Source: Thermoanaerobaculia bacterium (GTDB lineage: Bacteria; Acidobacteriota; Thermoanaerobaculia; Thermoanaerobaculales; Sulfomarinibacteraceae). Taken from it: DNA of 37,495 nucleotides. A program made the position numbers and the translations under genes. Positions 1 to 9,586 of the stretch are shown here, in pieces. Each line of letters begins with the position of its first letter. Position 1 is the first letter of the stretch. The notes under the pieces are model-generated. The model made no database searches. It saw only the letters and a list, made by a program, of their open reading frames with translations, and was not told the DNA's origin. The stretch spans positions 1 through 37,495 of the forward strand of contig JAMOVQ010000106.1 of NCBI GenBank assembly GCA_027067575.1, in the 5' to 3' direction.

Positions 1-53
1 CGGCCGGCAGCGACGCCGCAGGCGGCGCCAGCGCGTCGCACGGGCGGCCCGGG

Positions 54-111
54 GGGAGCTCGCTCCCACCGGGACGCGCGGGCGAGGCGCGCAGCCCGCG
101 CGAAGCGCGGG
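54..111. other. GC-rich hairpin cluster at the window edge
   Basis: Two inverted repeats are visible. GGGAGC/GCTCCC (54-59 and 62-67) has a 2-nt loop. CCCGCGC/GCGCGGG (95-101 and 105-111) has a GAA loop. Bases 1-228 contain no convincing gene and are mostly GC-rich palindromic sequence. This could be the terminator region of a gene lying to the left or an intergenic repeat; the window edge prevents a decision. Confidence 0.4.
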
Positions 112-259
112 GGCCGGCCGCCGGTTCACCTCGCGGCAAGCCCTTCGTGCTCGGCCGGAGCGTGCAGCGCGCTGGGTTGGATTGCTTCGCCGTTCTCCGC
201 TGGAGTCCGGCTCGCCATGGCAGAAGGTTCAGCGGCGCCAGCGTTGAGCTGCGCCGTTC

Positions 260-288
260 TTGCATTCCCGATCACCCGATGCTAGGGT
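260..288 (+). promoter_or_regulatory. Possible sigma-70 promoter for the RRM gene
   Basis: TTGCAT (260-265) and TAGGGT (283-288) are separated by exactly 17 nt. The fit to consensus is only partial. If used, the transcript would start near 295 and carry a leader of about 130 nt before the RRM start codon at 425. RNA-binding and cold-shock genes often have such leaders. No other candidate promoter stands out in 120-424. Confidence 0.3.
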
Positions 289-424
289 TTGCCAAGGAGT
301 GAGACGTTGGATTCCCCCGCGAGAAACGAACGGTGCATCGAGGGCCGCCGGGCACGTGGGGGAGGTGCGCGCCGGGAGACCGGCGGCCGGCGGCCAGGTG
401 CAACGGTATGAGGAGTGAGCGCGC

Positions 425-706
425 ATGGAGAAGAGGTTGTTTGTCGGTAACCTGCCCTACAGCATGACGGATGCGGACCTGGAGAACACGTTCTCCGAAT
501 ACGGAACGGTCGTCTCCGCCCAGGTGATCCGCGACCGGGACACGGGCCGATCCCGCGGTTTCGGTTTCGTGGAGATGGACACCGAGGACGAGGCGATGGC
601 GGCCCAGCAGGCCGCCGACGGACTCGAGATCGAGGGCCGGCGCCTCCGGGTCAACGAGGCCCAGCCGCGGAGGCCCCGTCAGCCCCGCTACGAGGATCGC
701 TGGTAG
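425..706 (+). CDS. Small RRM-domain RNA-binding protein
   Basis: A 93-residue protein consisting of one RNA recognition motif plus a short basic tail. RNP2 is LFVGNL (residues 5-10) and RNP1 is RGFGFVEM (about 44-51), so the aromatic residues that stack on RNA are present. The last 15 residues are Arg/Pro-rich. This is the layout of the small bacterial RRM proteins of cyanobacteria and other phyla, often cold-induced, which bind single-stranded RNA in the cytoplasm. The ATG at 425 follows AGGAG (411-415) with 9 nt spacing. The gene stands alone, with a strong terminator hairpin just downstream. Target RNAs cannot be inferred. Confidence 0.93.
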   Translation: MEKRLFVGNLPYSMTDADLENTFSEYGTVVSAQVIRDRDTGRSRGFGFVEMDTEDEAMAAQQAADGLEIEGRRLRVNEAQPRRPRQPRYEDRW

Positions 707-731
707 CCCGGGACTTCTTCGATCGGCAACG

Positions 732-754
732 AGGCCCCGCCACCGGCGGGGCCT
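732..754 (+). terminator. Intrinsic-type terminator after the RRM gene
   Basis: A perfect 10-bp stem, AGGCCCCGCC/GGCGGGGCCT, with a 3-nt loop lies 25 nt after the RRM stop codon and is followed by a short pyrimidine run (TCGTCCGTCC). It is symmetric and could also stop leftward transcription of the gene ending at 852. Confidence 0.75.
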
Positions 755-851
755 TCGTCCGTCCGGACCCCTCGTTCCCGCCAAAGGACCCGGCACCGGT
801 CGCCGGGGACGGCGAGCCGCCCCCGGCGCATCCATGCCGGAGACCGATCTC

Positions 852-1703
852 CTACTGGTCCGGCCGCATCCGCTTGACGCCCCTGACGAAGAACGCATCG
901 TTGGTCGCGTTGTCCACCACCGAGGCGTAGGCGAACGTCTGGGCGTCCTCTGTTGTGGTCCGGATCCGGATGATGGCGTCCTCCCAGTTCCCTCCGTACG
1001 CACCGGCGAACGGGTCGGAGAGCTGGACCATGGAGAAGGGCGGCACCTCGACCGTGATCTCCCCGTCCGAGTTGTTGCCGGTGCGGTCGTAGATCACGAG
1101 ACTGTAGGTTGCGGCAACGTTCGAGGGGTTCACCACGCCGATGTTGACCCGGTACCGCCCGTCCGCAGTGTGTTTCATGGCGTAGAGCCACTGCTGCTCG
1201 TCGGCGTGCCACGGGGTGGAGTCGGGCGAGGCGTCCGCAGTCGGGATTCCCTCGATCATCTGCCCGTACGACGCCCTCCCGTCGGGACTAATGGAGTAGA
1301 CCCGGGCCCACACCTGGACGTTCTCGTTGCACATGTAGTGGATCGCCCCGAGCCAAGAACCGCCGCCGACGTGGAGGAACTCGTCCACGACGTCCTCGAA
1401 GTAGTAGACCTCCTGACCCTCCACAAGATCCACGGAGATCCCGTAGACGTCCGAGTTGTCCCGCCCCGAACGGTTGAAGTACAGCGTCATGGACGTGTTC
1501 TCCGCCGAACGGGCGAGGACGATCCAGAGGTCGGTCCTCCAGATCGAGCCGTTGTAGCCCGGCGCATGGACGGCGGCCAGGATCCAGCCGTTGTTGTGCC
1601 GGGTCTGGTTGAGCTGGGCCGAGGCCTGGCCCACGACGAGCAACGTGGCGAGGATGATGATGGTTACGATGGATAAACGATGGACCCGCGCGTTCGATAC
1701 CAT
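852..1703 (-). CDS. Secreted protein of unknown function (VDNAT-motif family)
   Basis: A 283-residue protein with a clear signal peptide: basic N-terminus, hydrophobic core around residues 9-24, and an AxA-type cleavage site near QASAQ. The start is the ATG at 1703, which has AAGGAGA upstream on the minus strand. An in-frame start further upstream would bury the signal peptide. The mature part looks all-beta and holds two related segments, one beginning APGYNGSIWRTDLW and one containing RVNIGVVNPS. It ends in SVVDNATNDAFFVRG. The same landmarks recur in the protein encoded at 23101-24351 (APGANGTYWSTTLW, TNVGVLN, SRVDNATGDAVYVLG), so the two are distant paralogues. No enzyme motif is recognised. 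It may be a cell-surface or adhesion-type module, but that is a guess. Confidence 0.8.
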   Translation of the reverse strand: MVSNARVHRLSIVTIIILATLLVVGQASAQLNQTRHNNGWILAAVHAPGYNGSIWRTDLWIVLARSAENTSMTLYFNRSGRDNSDVYGISVDLVEGQEVYYFEDVVDEFLHVGGGSWLGAIHYMCNENVQVWARVYSISPDGRASYGQMIEGIPTADASPDSTPWHADEQQWLYAMKHTADGRYRVNIGVVNPSNVAATYSLVIYDRTGNNSDGEITVEVPPFSMVQLSDPFAGAYGGNWEDAIIRIRTTTEDAQTFAYASVVDNATNDAFFVRGVKRMRPDQ

Positions 1704-1819
1704 GGACCTTCTCCTTCTTCCGGTTGTCTCGCACCAATCCTTGTCGACTTGTTGCCGAGAGCCATCGTACCACGCCACGCTACCGGAGCCGGCGCGAAGG
1801 CTCCGGGGCGCAGCGCCGC

Positions 1820-1825
1820 TATACT
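1820..1825 (+). promoter_or_regulatory. -10-like TATACT directly before the kinase gene
   Basis: TATACT ends 6 nt before the ATG at 1832, so transcription from it would begin at or next to that start codon, giving a leaderless mRNA. No clear -35 hexamer is visible. A second in-frame ATG at 1856, preceded by AGGG, would be served by the same promoter with a 24-nt leader. Confidence 0.4.
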
Positions 1826-1831
1826 CCTTCC

Positions 1832-3196
1832 ATGCGCCGGCAGGGTCCTCTCACCATGCGGCACCTCGCCGTGGCAGCGGTGGTCGTTCTCCTCGTCAAC
1901 GCCCAGCTGACCTGGTGGATCGTCTACGCGTTGCGGGAGAACCGGACCCGGTTGAAGCTGGAGCGGGAGCTCCTGCTCGAGAAGGCCCGCCTCCACGCGC
2001 TTCACGTCGTCTCCTGCCTCGAACACACGAGGACCATGCTGACGTTCGAGCTCCTGGCCGCAGCCGGACCGGTTGCAAAGCCGGAGACGCCAGGCGTCGC
2101 GTCCGTGGCTCCTGCGCCCGGGGAAGGTCCCTGCACCGAAGGCTGGTTCAGGCGGGACGGCGCCGTGGGCTACCGGCTGGTCACGCGCCACGGCTGTATC
2201 GAAGCAAGGATCGATCGGGACTGGTTGCGGGAGCGCCTCCACCCTCCGGAGGGACTGACCGTCGGCCCAGTGGATGACGGTATCCCCGGGGTACCCCTCC
2301 CTCCCCCGCTGGACACGATGGAGGTCCGGCCGGCCGGCCCGGAATGGAACGCGCTGCTCGACGCCTACCGCCGCAGGATCCTGATGGTCGTCTCGGAGGG
2401 CACCTTCTTCGCCGTCATGCTGCTCGTGGTGGTCTGGCTCCTGTGGAAGACGGTCCGGCGGGAGGTGGAGCTCGAACGGCAGCACCAGAACTTCCTCTCG
2501 GCCATCACCCACGAGCTCAAGTCGCCGCTCGCGGCGATGCGGCTGTCGCTGGAAACGGTCCTCAAGGGCCGGGCCGACAGCACGGCGTCGGTCCGGTTCC
2601 TCGAGAACGCGCTCCAGGACACGGAGCGGCTTCAGAGCCTCGTCCAGAAGGTGCTCGAGGTCACCCGGTACGGGCTGGCCGGCAAGGCGTTGACGCTCCG
2701 GACGACGTCGCTGTCCGACACCGTGGAGGAGGCCGTGGACCGGTTCCGGAGCCGTGCGATGTCCGCGGGCGCCAGGATGCACGTGGCGATCCGGCCCGGG
2801 CTGATCGCGCGAGCAGACGAGGAGGCGTTCGCCATCGTCGTCTCGAACCTGCTCGAGAACGCGATCAAGTACGGCGGCACGATCCCGGAGGTGACGGTCC
2901 GTCTCTTCGCCGAGAACGGCAGGGCGGTGCTCGAGGTCGGGGACAACGGCCGGGGGATCGCCGAGGAGGACGTCCCGTTCGTCTTCAACCGGTTTTTCAG
3001 GGGAGGGAACGAGATGACCCGGACGACCCAGGGAACCGGCCTCGGGCTGCATCTCGTGGAGCAGATCGTGTCAGGACACGGCGGCACGGTCCAGGTCGCC
3101 TCCACGGGGCCGGAGGGAACGGTGTTCCGGGTGGAGCTGCCGCTCGTCCGGATCGAGGACGCGGAGACGCTAGAATCGGGCAGGGAGGCCGTATGA
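1832..3196 (+). CDS. Membrane sensor histidine kinase
   Basis: A 454-residue kinase. A transmembrane segment (about 10-33) is followed by an extracytoplasmic sensor region to about 185, a second transmembrane segment (about 190-210), HisKA and HATPase_c. The phospho-acceptor is His227 in THELKSPL. The ATP lid shows the N box NLLENAIKYGG (about 339), the G1 box DNGRGI (about 371) and the G2 box GTGLGLHLV (about 404). The sensor region matches no known fold by eye. It contains two cysteines (GPCTEGW and RHGCIEA) that could form a disulfide. The stop overlaps the regulator start by 4 nt (ATGA), so the two form a coupled two-component pair. The ATG at 1856 is an alternative start that leaves the first membrane segment intact. 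Confidence 0.93.
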   Translation: MRRQGPLTMRHLAVAAVVVLLVNAQLTWWIVYALRENRTRLKLERELLLEKARLHALHVVSCLEHTRTMLTFELLAAAGPVAKPETPGVASVAPAPGEGPCTEGWFRRDGAVGYRLVTRHGCIEARIDRDWLRERLHPPEGLTVGPVDDGIPGVPLPPPLDTMEVRPAGPEWNALLDAYRRRILMVVSEGTFFAVMLLVVVWLLWKTVRREVELERQHQNFLSAITHELKSPLAAMRLSLETVLKGRADSTASVRFLENALQDTERLQSLVQKVLEVTRYGLAGKALTLRTTSLSDTVEEAVDRFRSRAMSAGARMHVAIRPGLIARADEEAFAIVVSNLLENAIKYGGTIPEVTVRLFAENGRAVLEVGDNGRGIAEEDVPFVFNRFFRGGNEMTRTTQGTGLGLHLVEQIVSGHGGTVQVASTGPEGTVFRVELPLVRIEDAETLESGREAV

Positions 3197-3900
3197 AGCG
3201 ACACATCCTCATCGTCGAGGACGAGGCGCACCTCGCCGAGGCGCTGGCCCACAACCTCCAGTTCGAGGGATACCTGACGACCGTCGCCCACGACGGTGAA
3301 GAAGGTCTCAGACTCGCCCAGACCATGAGCTTCGACCTCATCATCCTCGACATCATGATGCCCAAGCTCGACGGGCTCGAAGTCTGCCGTCGCCTCCGCT
3401 CCACGGGCAACCGCGTCCCCATCCTGTTCCTGACCGCCAAGTCCTCGGATGCCGACCGGCTCCTCGGACTCAAGGTGGGAGCGGACGACTACGTCGCCAA
3501 GCCGTTCCTGCTCGAGGAGCTGATTCTCAGGATCCAGGGGATCTTCCGGCGTCAGGACTGGTACCAGCGGCCCCTGGACGAACAGGAGGTCTACCGGTTC
3601 GGCGACAACGAGATCAACTTCCGGACGTTCCAGGCCACGGCCCACGGACGGACGATCACCCTGACCGAGAAGGAATGCATGCTGATGAAGCTGCTCGTGG
3701 AGCGGCAGAACCAGGTCGTGTCACGGGAGGAGATCCTCGAACGGGTCTGGGGGTACCGGTTCAGCACCTCCTCACGGACCATCGACAACTTCATCGTCCG
3801 GCTCAGACGGTACTTCGAGGAAAACCCCAAGCGGCCCCGCCACATCCATTCCGTCCGTGGCGTCGGGTACCGTTTCACGCCCGAACCTCCGGGAGAATGA
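3193..3900 (+). CDS. OmpR/PhoB-family response regulator
   Basis: A 235-residue regulator with an N-terminal receiver domain and a C-terminal winged-helix Trans_reg_C domain. Receiver residues are in place: acidic pair E9/D10, phospho-acceptor D53 in LIILDIMMPKLDG, T81 and K103. The DNA-binding half contains LTEKECMLMKLLVE and the wing motif HSVRGVGYRF, both typical of the family. It is presumably phosphorylated by the kinase encoded immediately upstream. Start and stop codons overlap both neighbours by 4 nt, so it is probably co-translated with an O-antigen ligase-like gene. That link suggests, but does not show, a role in cell-envelope control. Confidence 0.96.
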   Translation: MKRHILIVEDEAHLAEALAHNLQFEGYLTTVAHDGEEGLRLAQTMSFDLIILDIMMPKLDGLEVCRRLRSTGNRVPILFLTAKSSDADRLLGLKVGADDYVAKPFLLEELILRIQGIFRRQDWYQRPLDEQEVYRFGDNEINFRTFQATAHGRTITLTEKECMLMKLLVERQNQVVSREEILERVWGYRFSTSSRTIDNFIVRLRRYFEENPKRPRHIHSVRGVGYRFTPEPPGE

Positions 3901-5261
3901 TCACGGGCCGCGACCGCTGGCACCGCTGGGGTCTCGCCGCCATCCTCCTGGGCAACGCGGTGGGGTTCGCCGGAGTCGATCCGCCGGCGAGGGCGCTGAC
4001 CGCCCTTCTCATCCTTGCGCTCGTCCTCGACATGAAGGACGCCGTCCCTTCTCTCCCCCGGCCGGTCCGCCTTGCAGCGCTCGGGCTCGCGGCGACGGTC
4101 GTGCTCCAGCTCGTTCCGCTCCCTGCGGCCGTGCGCGGCCTCCTCCAGCCGGGCCTCGCCGATGTGATCTCACCGGGCTGGTCCCCCCTCTCCGTCGCAC
4201 CGTGGGCCACCATCGAGACGGCCGCCATATGGGTCCTCGCGGCCGGAATCACTCTCGTCGCCGCGAGGATGGCCCGGACCCGCTCGGGCCTTCCGGTGCT
4301 GCTCTGGATCGTGGCGCTCACCGGGGGCTTGCTCGCCCTGCTCGGCCTCGTCTCCGAGGCCGGCCTTCCGGACCGGGTCCTCCTGCTCCGTCCCAACGTG
4401 CAGGGAGGGAGTCCCTACGGTCCGTTCGTCAACGAGAACCATTTCGCCGTGGCGATGGAGCTGACGATCCCGGCAGCTGCGGCGCTCCTCGCCGTGGCGG
4501 CAAGGGGACTCGGAGCGGTTGGCGAGGCCCGCAGGCGCGCCCTGGCCTGGACGCTCGGCGCCGCCGTACTCGTCGTGCTCGGGCTCGCGGCACTGCTCCG
4601 GTGCCACTCCCGTGGCGGGATCCTCGCCATGGGGATCGCAGCGGTGGTGACGTTCCCCCTCTGGCGGCGGCGACGGCCGGGGAGGCGGCGACTGTGGACG
4701 GCCGTGGTCGTGCTCATCCTCGTGGGAGGAACCGTCCTGGCGTGGACACGGCTCCCCGCGCTGGCCGAGGACTTCAAGCAGCTCCTGGTAATCCGGGGCG
4801 TCGAGGGTAACGACCGCTGGGATCTCTGGCGGTCCACGCTCCGTCTCTGGACCCGGGCTCCCGCGCTGGGCACGGGGCTGGGAACGTACCGCCACGTCAT
4901 CGGCCTCGACGCGCCACCGACCGGGACTGCCGTCCTCGAACAGGCCCACAACGACTGGCTCGAATGGCTGGCGACGACGGGTGCTGCGGGCACCGCCGCG
5001 CTCCTCCTGGGCGTGGGATGGCTGGCCTGGTCGCTGCGGCCGGTCCGGCTCCGCTCGATGCGGTTCGAACGGCGCTACGCACTTGCAGCAGCCGCCATGG
5101 CCCTACTGGCGGCTGGACTCCACGAAACACTGGGGTTTGCGCTCCAGACGCCGCTCGACCGGTACCTGGCCGCCGTCTGGATCGGGCTCGTGGCCGGTCT
5201 CGAGACCCGCCGGCATCACGAACCGCCCGATGGGCGGCTCCCGGAGGAGGCAGACCGATGA
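3897..5261 (+). CDS. O-antigen ligase/polymerase-like membrane protein
   Basis: A 454-residue polytopic membrane protein with around ten or more hydrophobic segments and a large extracytoplasmic loop. Landmarks of the Wzy_C / WaaL family are visible: FVNENHFAVAMEL near residue 180, CHSRGG before the loop, and AHNDWLEWLATTG late in the protein, the region that normally carries the catalytic His. These proteins join or polymerise undecaprenyl-linked glycans on the periplasmic side of the inner membrane. Ligase cannot be told from polymerase by sequence alone, and no other glycan genes are nearby. The ATG overlaps the regulator stop by 4 nt, and its own stop overlaps the next start in the same way. 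Confidence 0.85.
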   Translation: MITGRDRWHRWGLAAILLGNAVGFAGVDPPARALTALLILALVLDMKDAVPSLPRPVRLAALGLAATVVLQLVPLPAAVRGLLQPGLADVISPGWSPLSVAPWATIETAAIWVLAAGITLVAARMARTRSGLPVLLWIVALTGGLLALLGLVSEAGLPDRVLLLRPNVQGGSPYGPFVNENHFAVAMELTIPAAAALLAVAARGLGAVGEARRRALAWTLGAAVLVVLGLAALLRCHSRGGILAMGIAAVVTFPLWRRRRPGRRRLWTAVVVLILVGGTVLAWTRLPALAEDFKQLLVIRGVEGNDRWDLWRSTLRLWTRAPALGTGLGTYRHVIGLDAPPTGTAVLEQAHNDWLEWLATTGAAGTAALLLGVGWLAWSLRPVRLRSMRFERRYALAAAAMALLAAGLHETLGFALQTPLDRYLAAVWIGLVAGLETRRHHEPPDGRLPEEADR

Positions 5262-5776
5262 CCCCCCTTCCCACCACACCGGACACCCTGCTCGCCCACG
5301 AGCGGCGTCTCCGAGTCCTCGTCGCCGCCGCGATCTTGCTGTTCGTCGCCCAGGCCGCCGTGGGGTTTCTCCTGCCCCGGGCCCGCCTGCTGCCCGGGCT
5401 CTCCTCGATCTGGATCACCGGACCCGCTCTCGCCGTGGGCCTGTGGCTGTCGCTCCGCGTCGACAGGGTCGCCGCACGGCTGGTGATCCGGGCACGGGAC
5501 CGGTACGTGATCTCCGGGAACGTCGACCGGCTCCTGAGGGATCACCTGCGCGTCTACCTGACCGTTCTCGCCGTACTCGAGGGGATCGGGCTGCTGGGGC
5601 TCCTCGTGGCCGTCTCCGGCGCAGGGCCGCGCGCCGCCCTCTGGTTCCATGGCGTCGCCGTGCTGCTCGCGGCCCTCGCCTGGCCCACCGACCACAAGGT
5701 CCGTCTCTACCTCGACCGCGCGGAGACGCTGCGGCGGCACAGGACGGACGCCGGAGCGGCCGAATCGGCGGACTGA
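5258..5776 (+). CDS. Small integral membrane protein, unknown function
   Basis: A 172-residue protein with four probable membrane helices in two pairs (about 18-35, 48-65, 98-118 and 124-140). The intervening stretch is rich in Arg and Asp, and the tail is charged. No family is recognised. It is the last gene of the kinase-regulator-ligase operon, starting inside the ligase stop (ATGA), and ends 57 nt before the convergent alaS stop. The coupling suggests a role with the ligase or in the same envelope response. Confidence 0.75.
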   Translation: MTPLPTTPDTLLAHERRLRVLVAAAILLFVAQAAVGFLLPRARLLPGLSSIWITGPALAVGLWLSLRVDRVAARLVIRARDRYVISGNVDRLLRDHLRVYLTVLAVLEGIGLLGLLVAVSGAGPRAALWFHGVAVLLAALAWPTDHKVRLYLDRAETLRRHRTDAGAAESAD

Positions 5777-5832
5777 CGGCGAAAGCCCCGGACGGCCGCC
5801 CGGGTCCCCGGCCAACCGCGGGCCTCCCCGGG

Positions 5833-8484
<2,652 letters not shown>

Positions 8485-8985
8485 GGTCTTCGGACTCCCT
8501 TTCCGCGGCCAGGCGGTCCACCGCCCGCCGCGCGTCCTCCGCGTCGAAGCCGCGTCGGACGAGGGAGCTTACCATCCGAGCCCGCTCCCGGGGAAGCCGC
8601 CACCAGCCCGACCTGGCCCGGACCTCCACCCGGGCCAGTGCCGACTCCAGCGCCGCCGCCTGGAGGCCGGCATCCACGGCCGCGGCCTCCGCGGCCACCC
8701 GGGACGGCGCACCGCGCCGCCGCAGCTCCTGCTCGAGACGGCGCCTGCCCCACCCCTTCCGGACGGCGTGGACCTCGACGAACCGCGCTGCCGTCCGGGC
8801 ATCGTCCAGATAGCCGAGCGCCGTCACACGGTCGAGCGCGGTCTCGACCTCCTCCGGCAGAAACCCGCGGCGGAGGAGCTTCGACTCCAGCTCAGCACGA
8901 AAATGGTCGCGCAGGGCCAGCAACGCCAGCGCCTTGGCGAGCGCCGTACCCGCCGGTGACCCGGAGCGTCCGCCCTGTTCCCGGC

Positions 8986-9513
8986 CTACTTGCCGCTCCC
9001 CTTCGCCTCGACCGTCCCCGTCCGGATCGTCCCCCGGCCGCGGAGCGCCACCGCGCCGCCAAACCGGAGGGCGCGGGGAGCGGCCTCGGGCAGTCTGTTC
9101 CACTGTTCCACTGTCAGGATCCGCCTCATGGCCTCCCAGTGGTCCATGATGGCCCTATCGAGGGCGAGAGCCGCTTTCTCGAGCTCCTGCCGCGCCTTGG
9201 CCACGGCGCCCGGATCAGGCTTCTCCGCCCCGAGAGCCTCCACGACGGCTGCATACGCCTTGCGCTCAGCCTTCCGCAGCTCAACGATCCGCCCACGGTA
9301 GACCTGCTGTTCCTCCTCGAGCGCGGCGATCTGCTGCTGGGTGAGCTTCATCGCCTGCTTCACCTTCTTCCGCTGAAACCAGACCTTCCGGCCACGTTGC
9401 CGGGCGTGAGCCTCGCCACGGCCGGAACCCATCTGATCGGCCGGAAACCCGCTGCCCGTCAGGAGAAGAGCGAAGGCTCCGGCCACGGCCATTGTCACAA
9501 CCCTTTTCCTCAT
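8986..9513 (-). CDS. Spy/CpxP-like periplasmic protein
   Basis: A 175-residue protein with a signal peptide (MRKRVVTMAVAGAFALLLTG). A helical, charged mature region follows, containing MKLTQQQIAALEEEQQ and later TVEQWNRLPE. These are the two LTxxQ-like motifs that mark the Spy/CpxP/heavy-metal-sensor periplasmic family, which act as chaperones or stress sensors. Similarity is by pattern only. The start at 9513 is supported by AAAGGGG upstream. It is the first gene of the leftward spy-like/recX/alaS unit, and its promoter appears to be the palindromic -10 shared with the divergent gene at 9587. Confidence 0.7.
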   Translation of the reverse strand: MRKRVVTMAVAGAFALLLTGSGFPADQMGSGRGEAHARQRGRKVWFQRKKVKQAMKLTQQQIAALEEEQQVYRGRIVELRKAERKAYAAVVEALGAEKPDPGAVAKARQELEKAALALDRAIMDHWEAMRRILTVEQWNRLPEAAPRALRFGGAVALRGRGTIRTGTVEAKGSGK

Positions 9514-9550
9514 GCTGTTCCCCTTTCTCCCCGGTTCATCGTCACGCGGA

Positions 9551-9560
9551 GAGTATACTC
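9551..9560. promoter_or_regulatory. Palindromic bidirectional -10 element
   Basis: GAGTATACTC is a perfect 10-bp palindrome that reads TATACT on both strands. It lies between divergent genes, 37 nt from the leftward start (9513) and 26 nt from the rightward start (9587). Both genes have a Shine-Dalgarno sequence in the intervening leader. No strong -35 is visible on either side. Confidence 0.5.
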
Positions 9561-9586
9561 GCCCACGGAAAACGGGAGGGTCCGGC

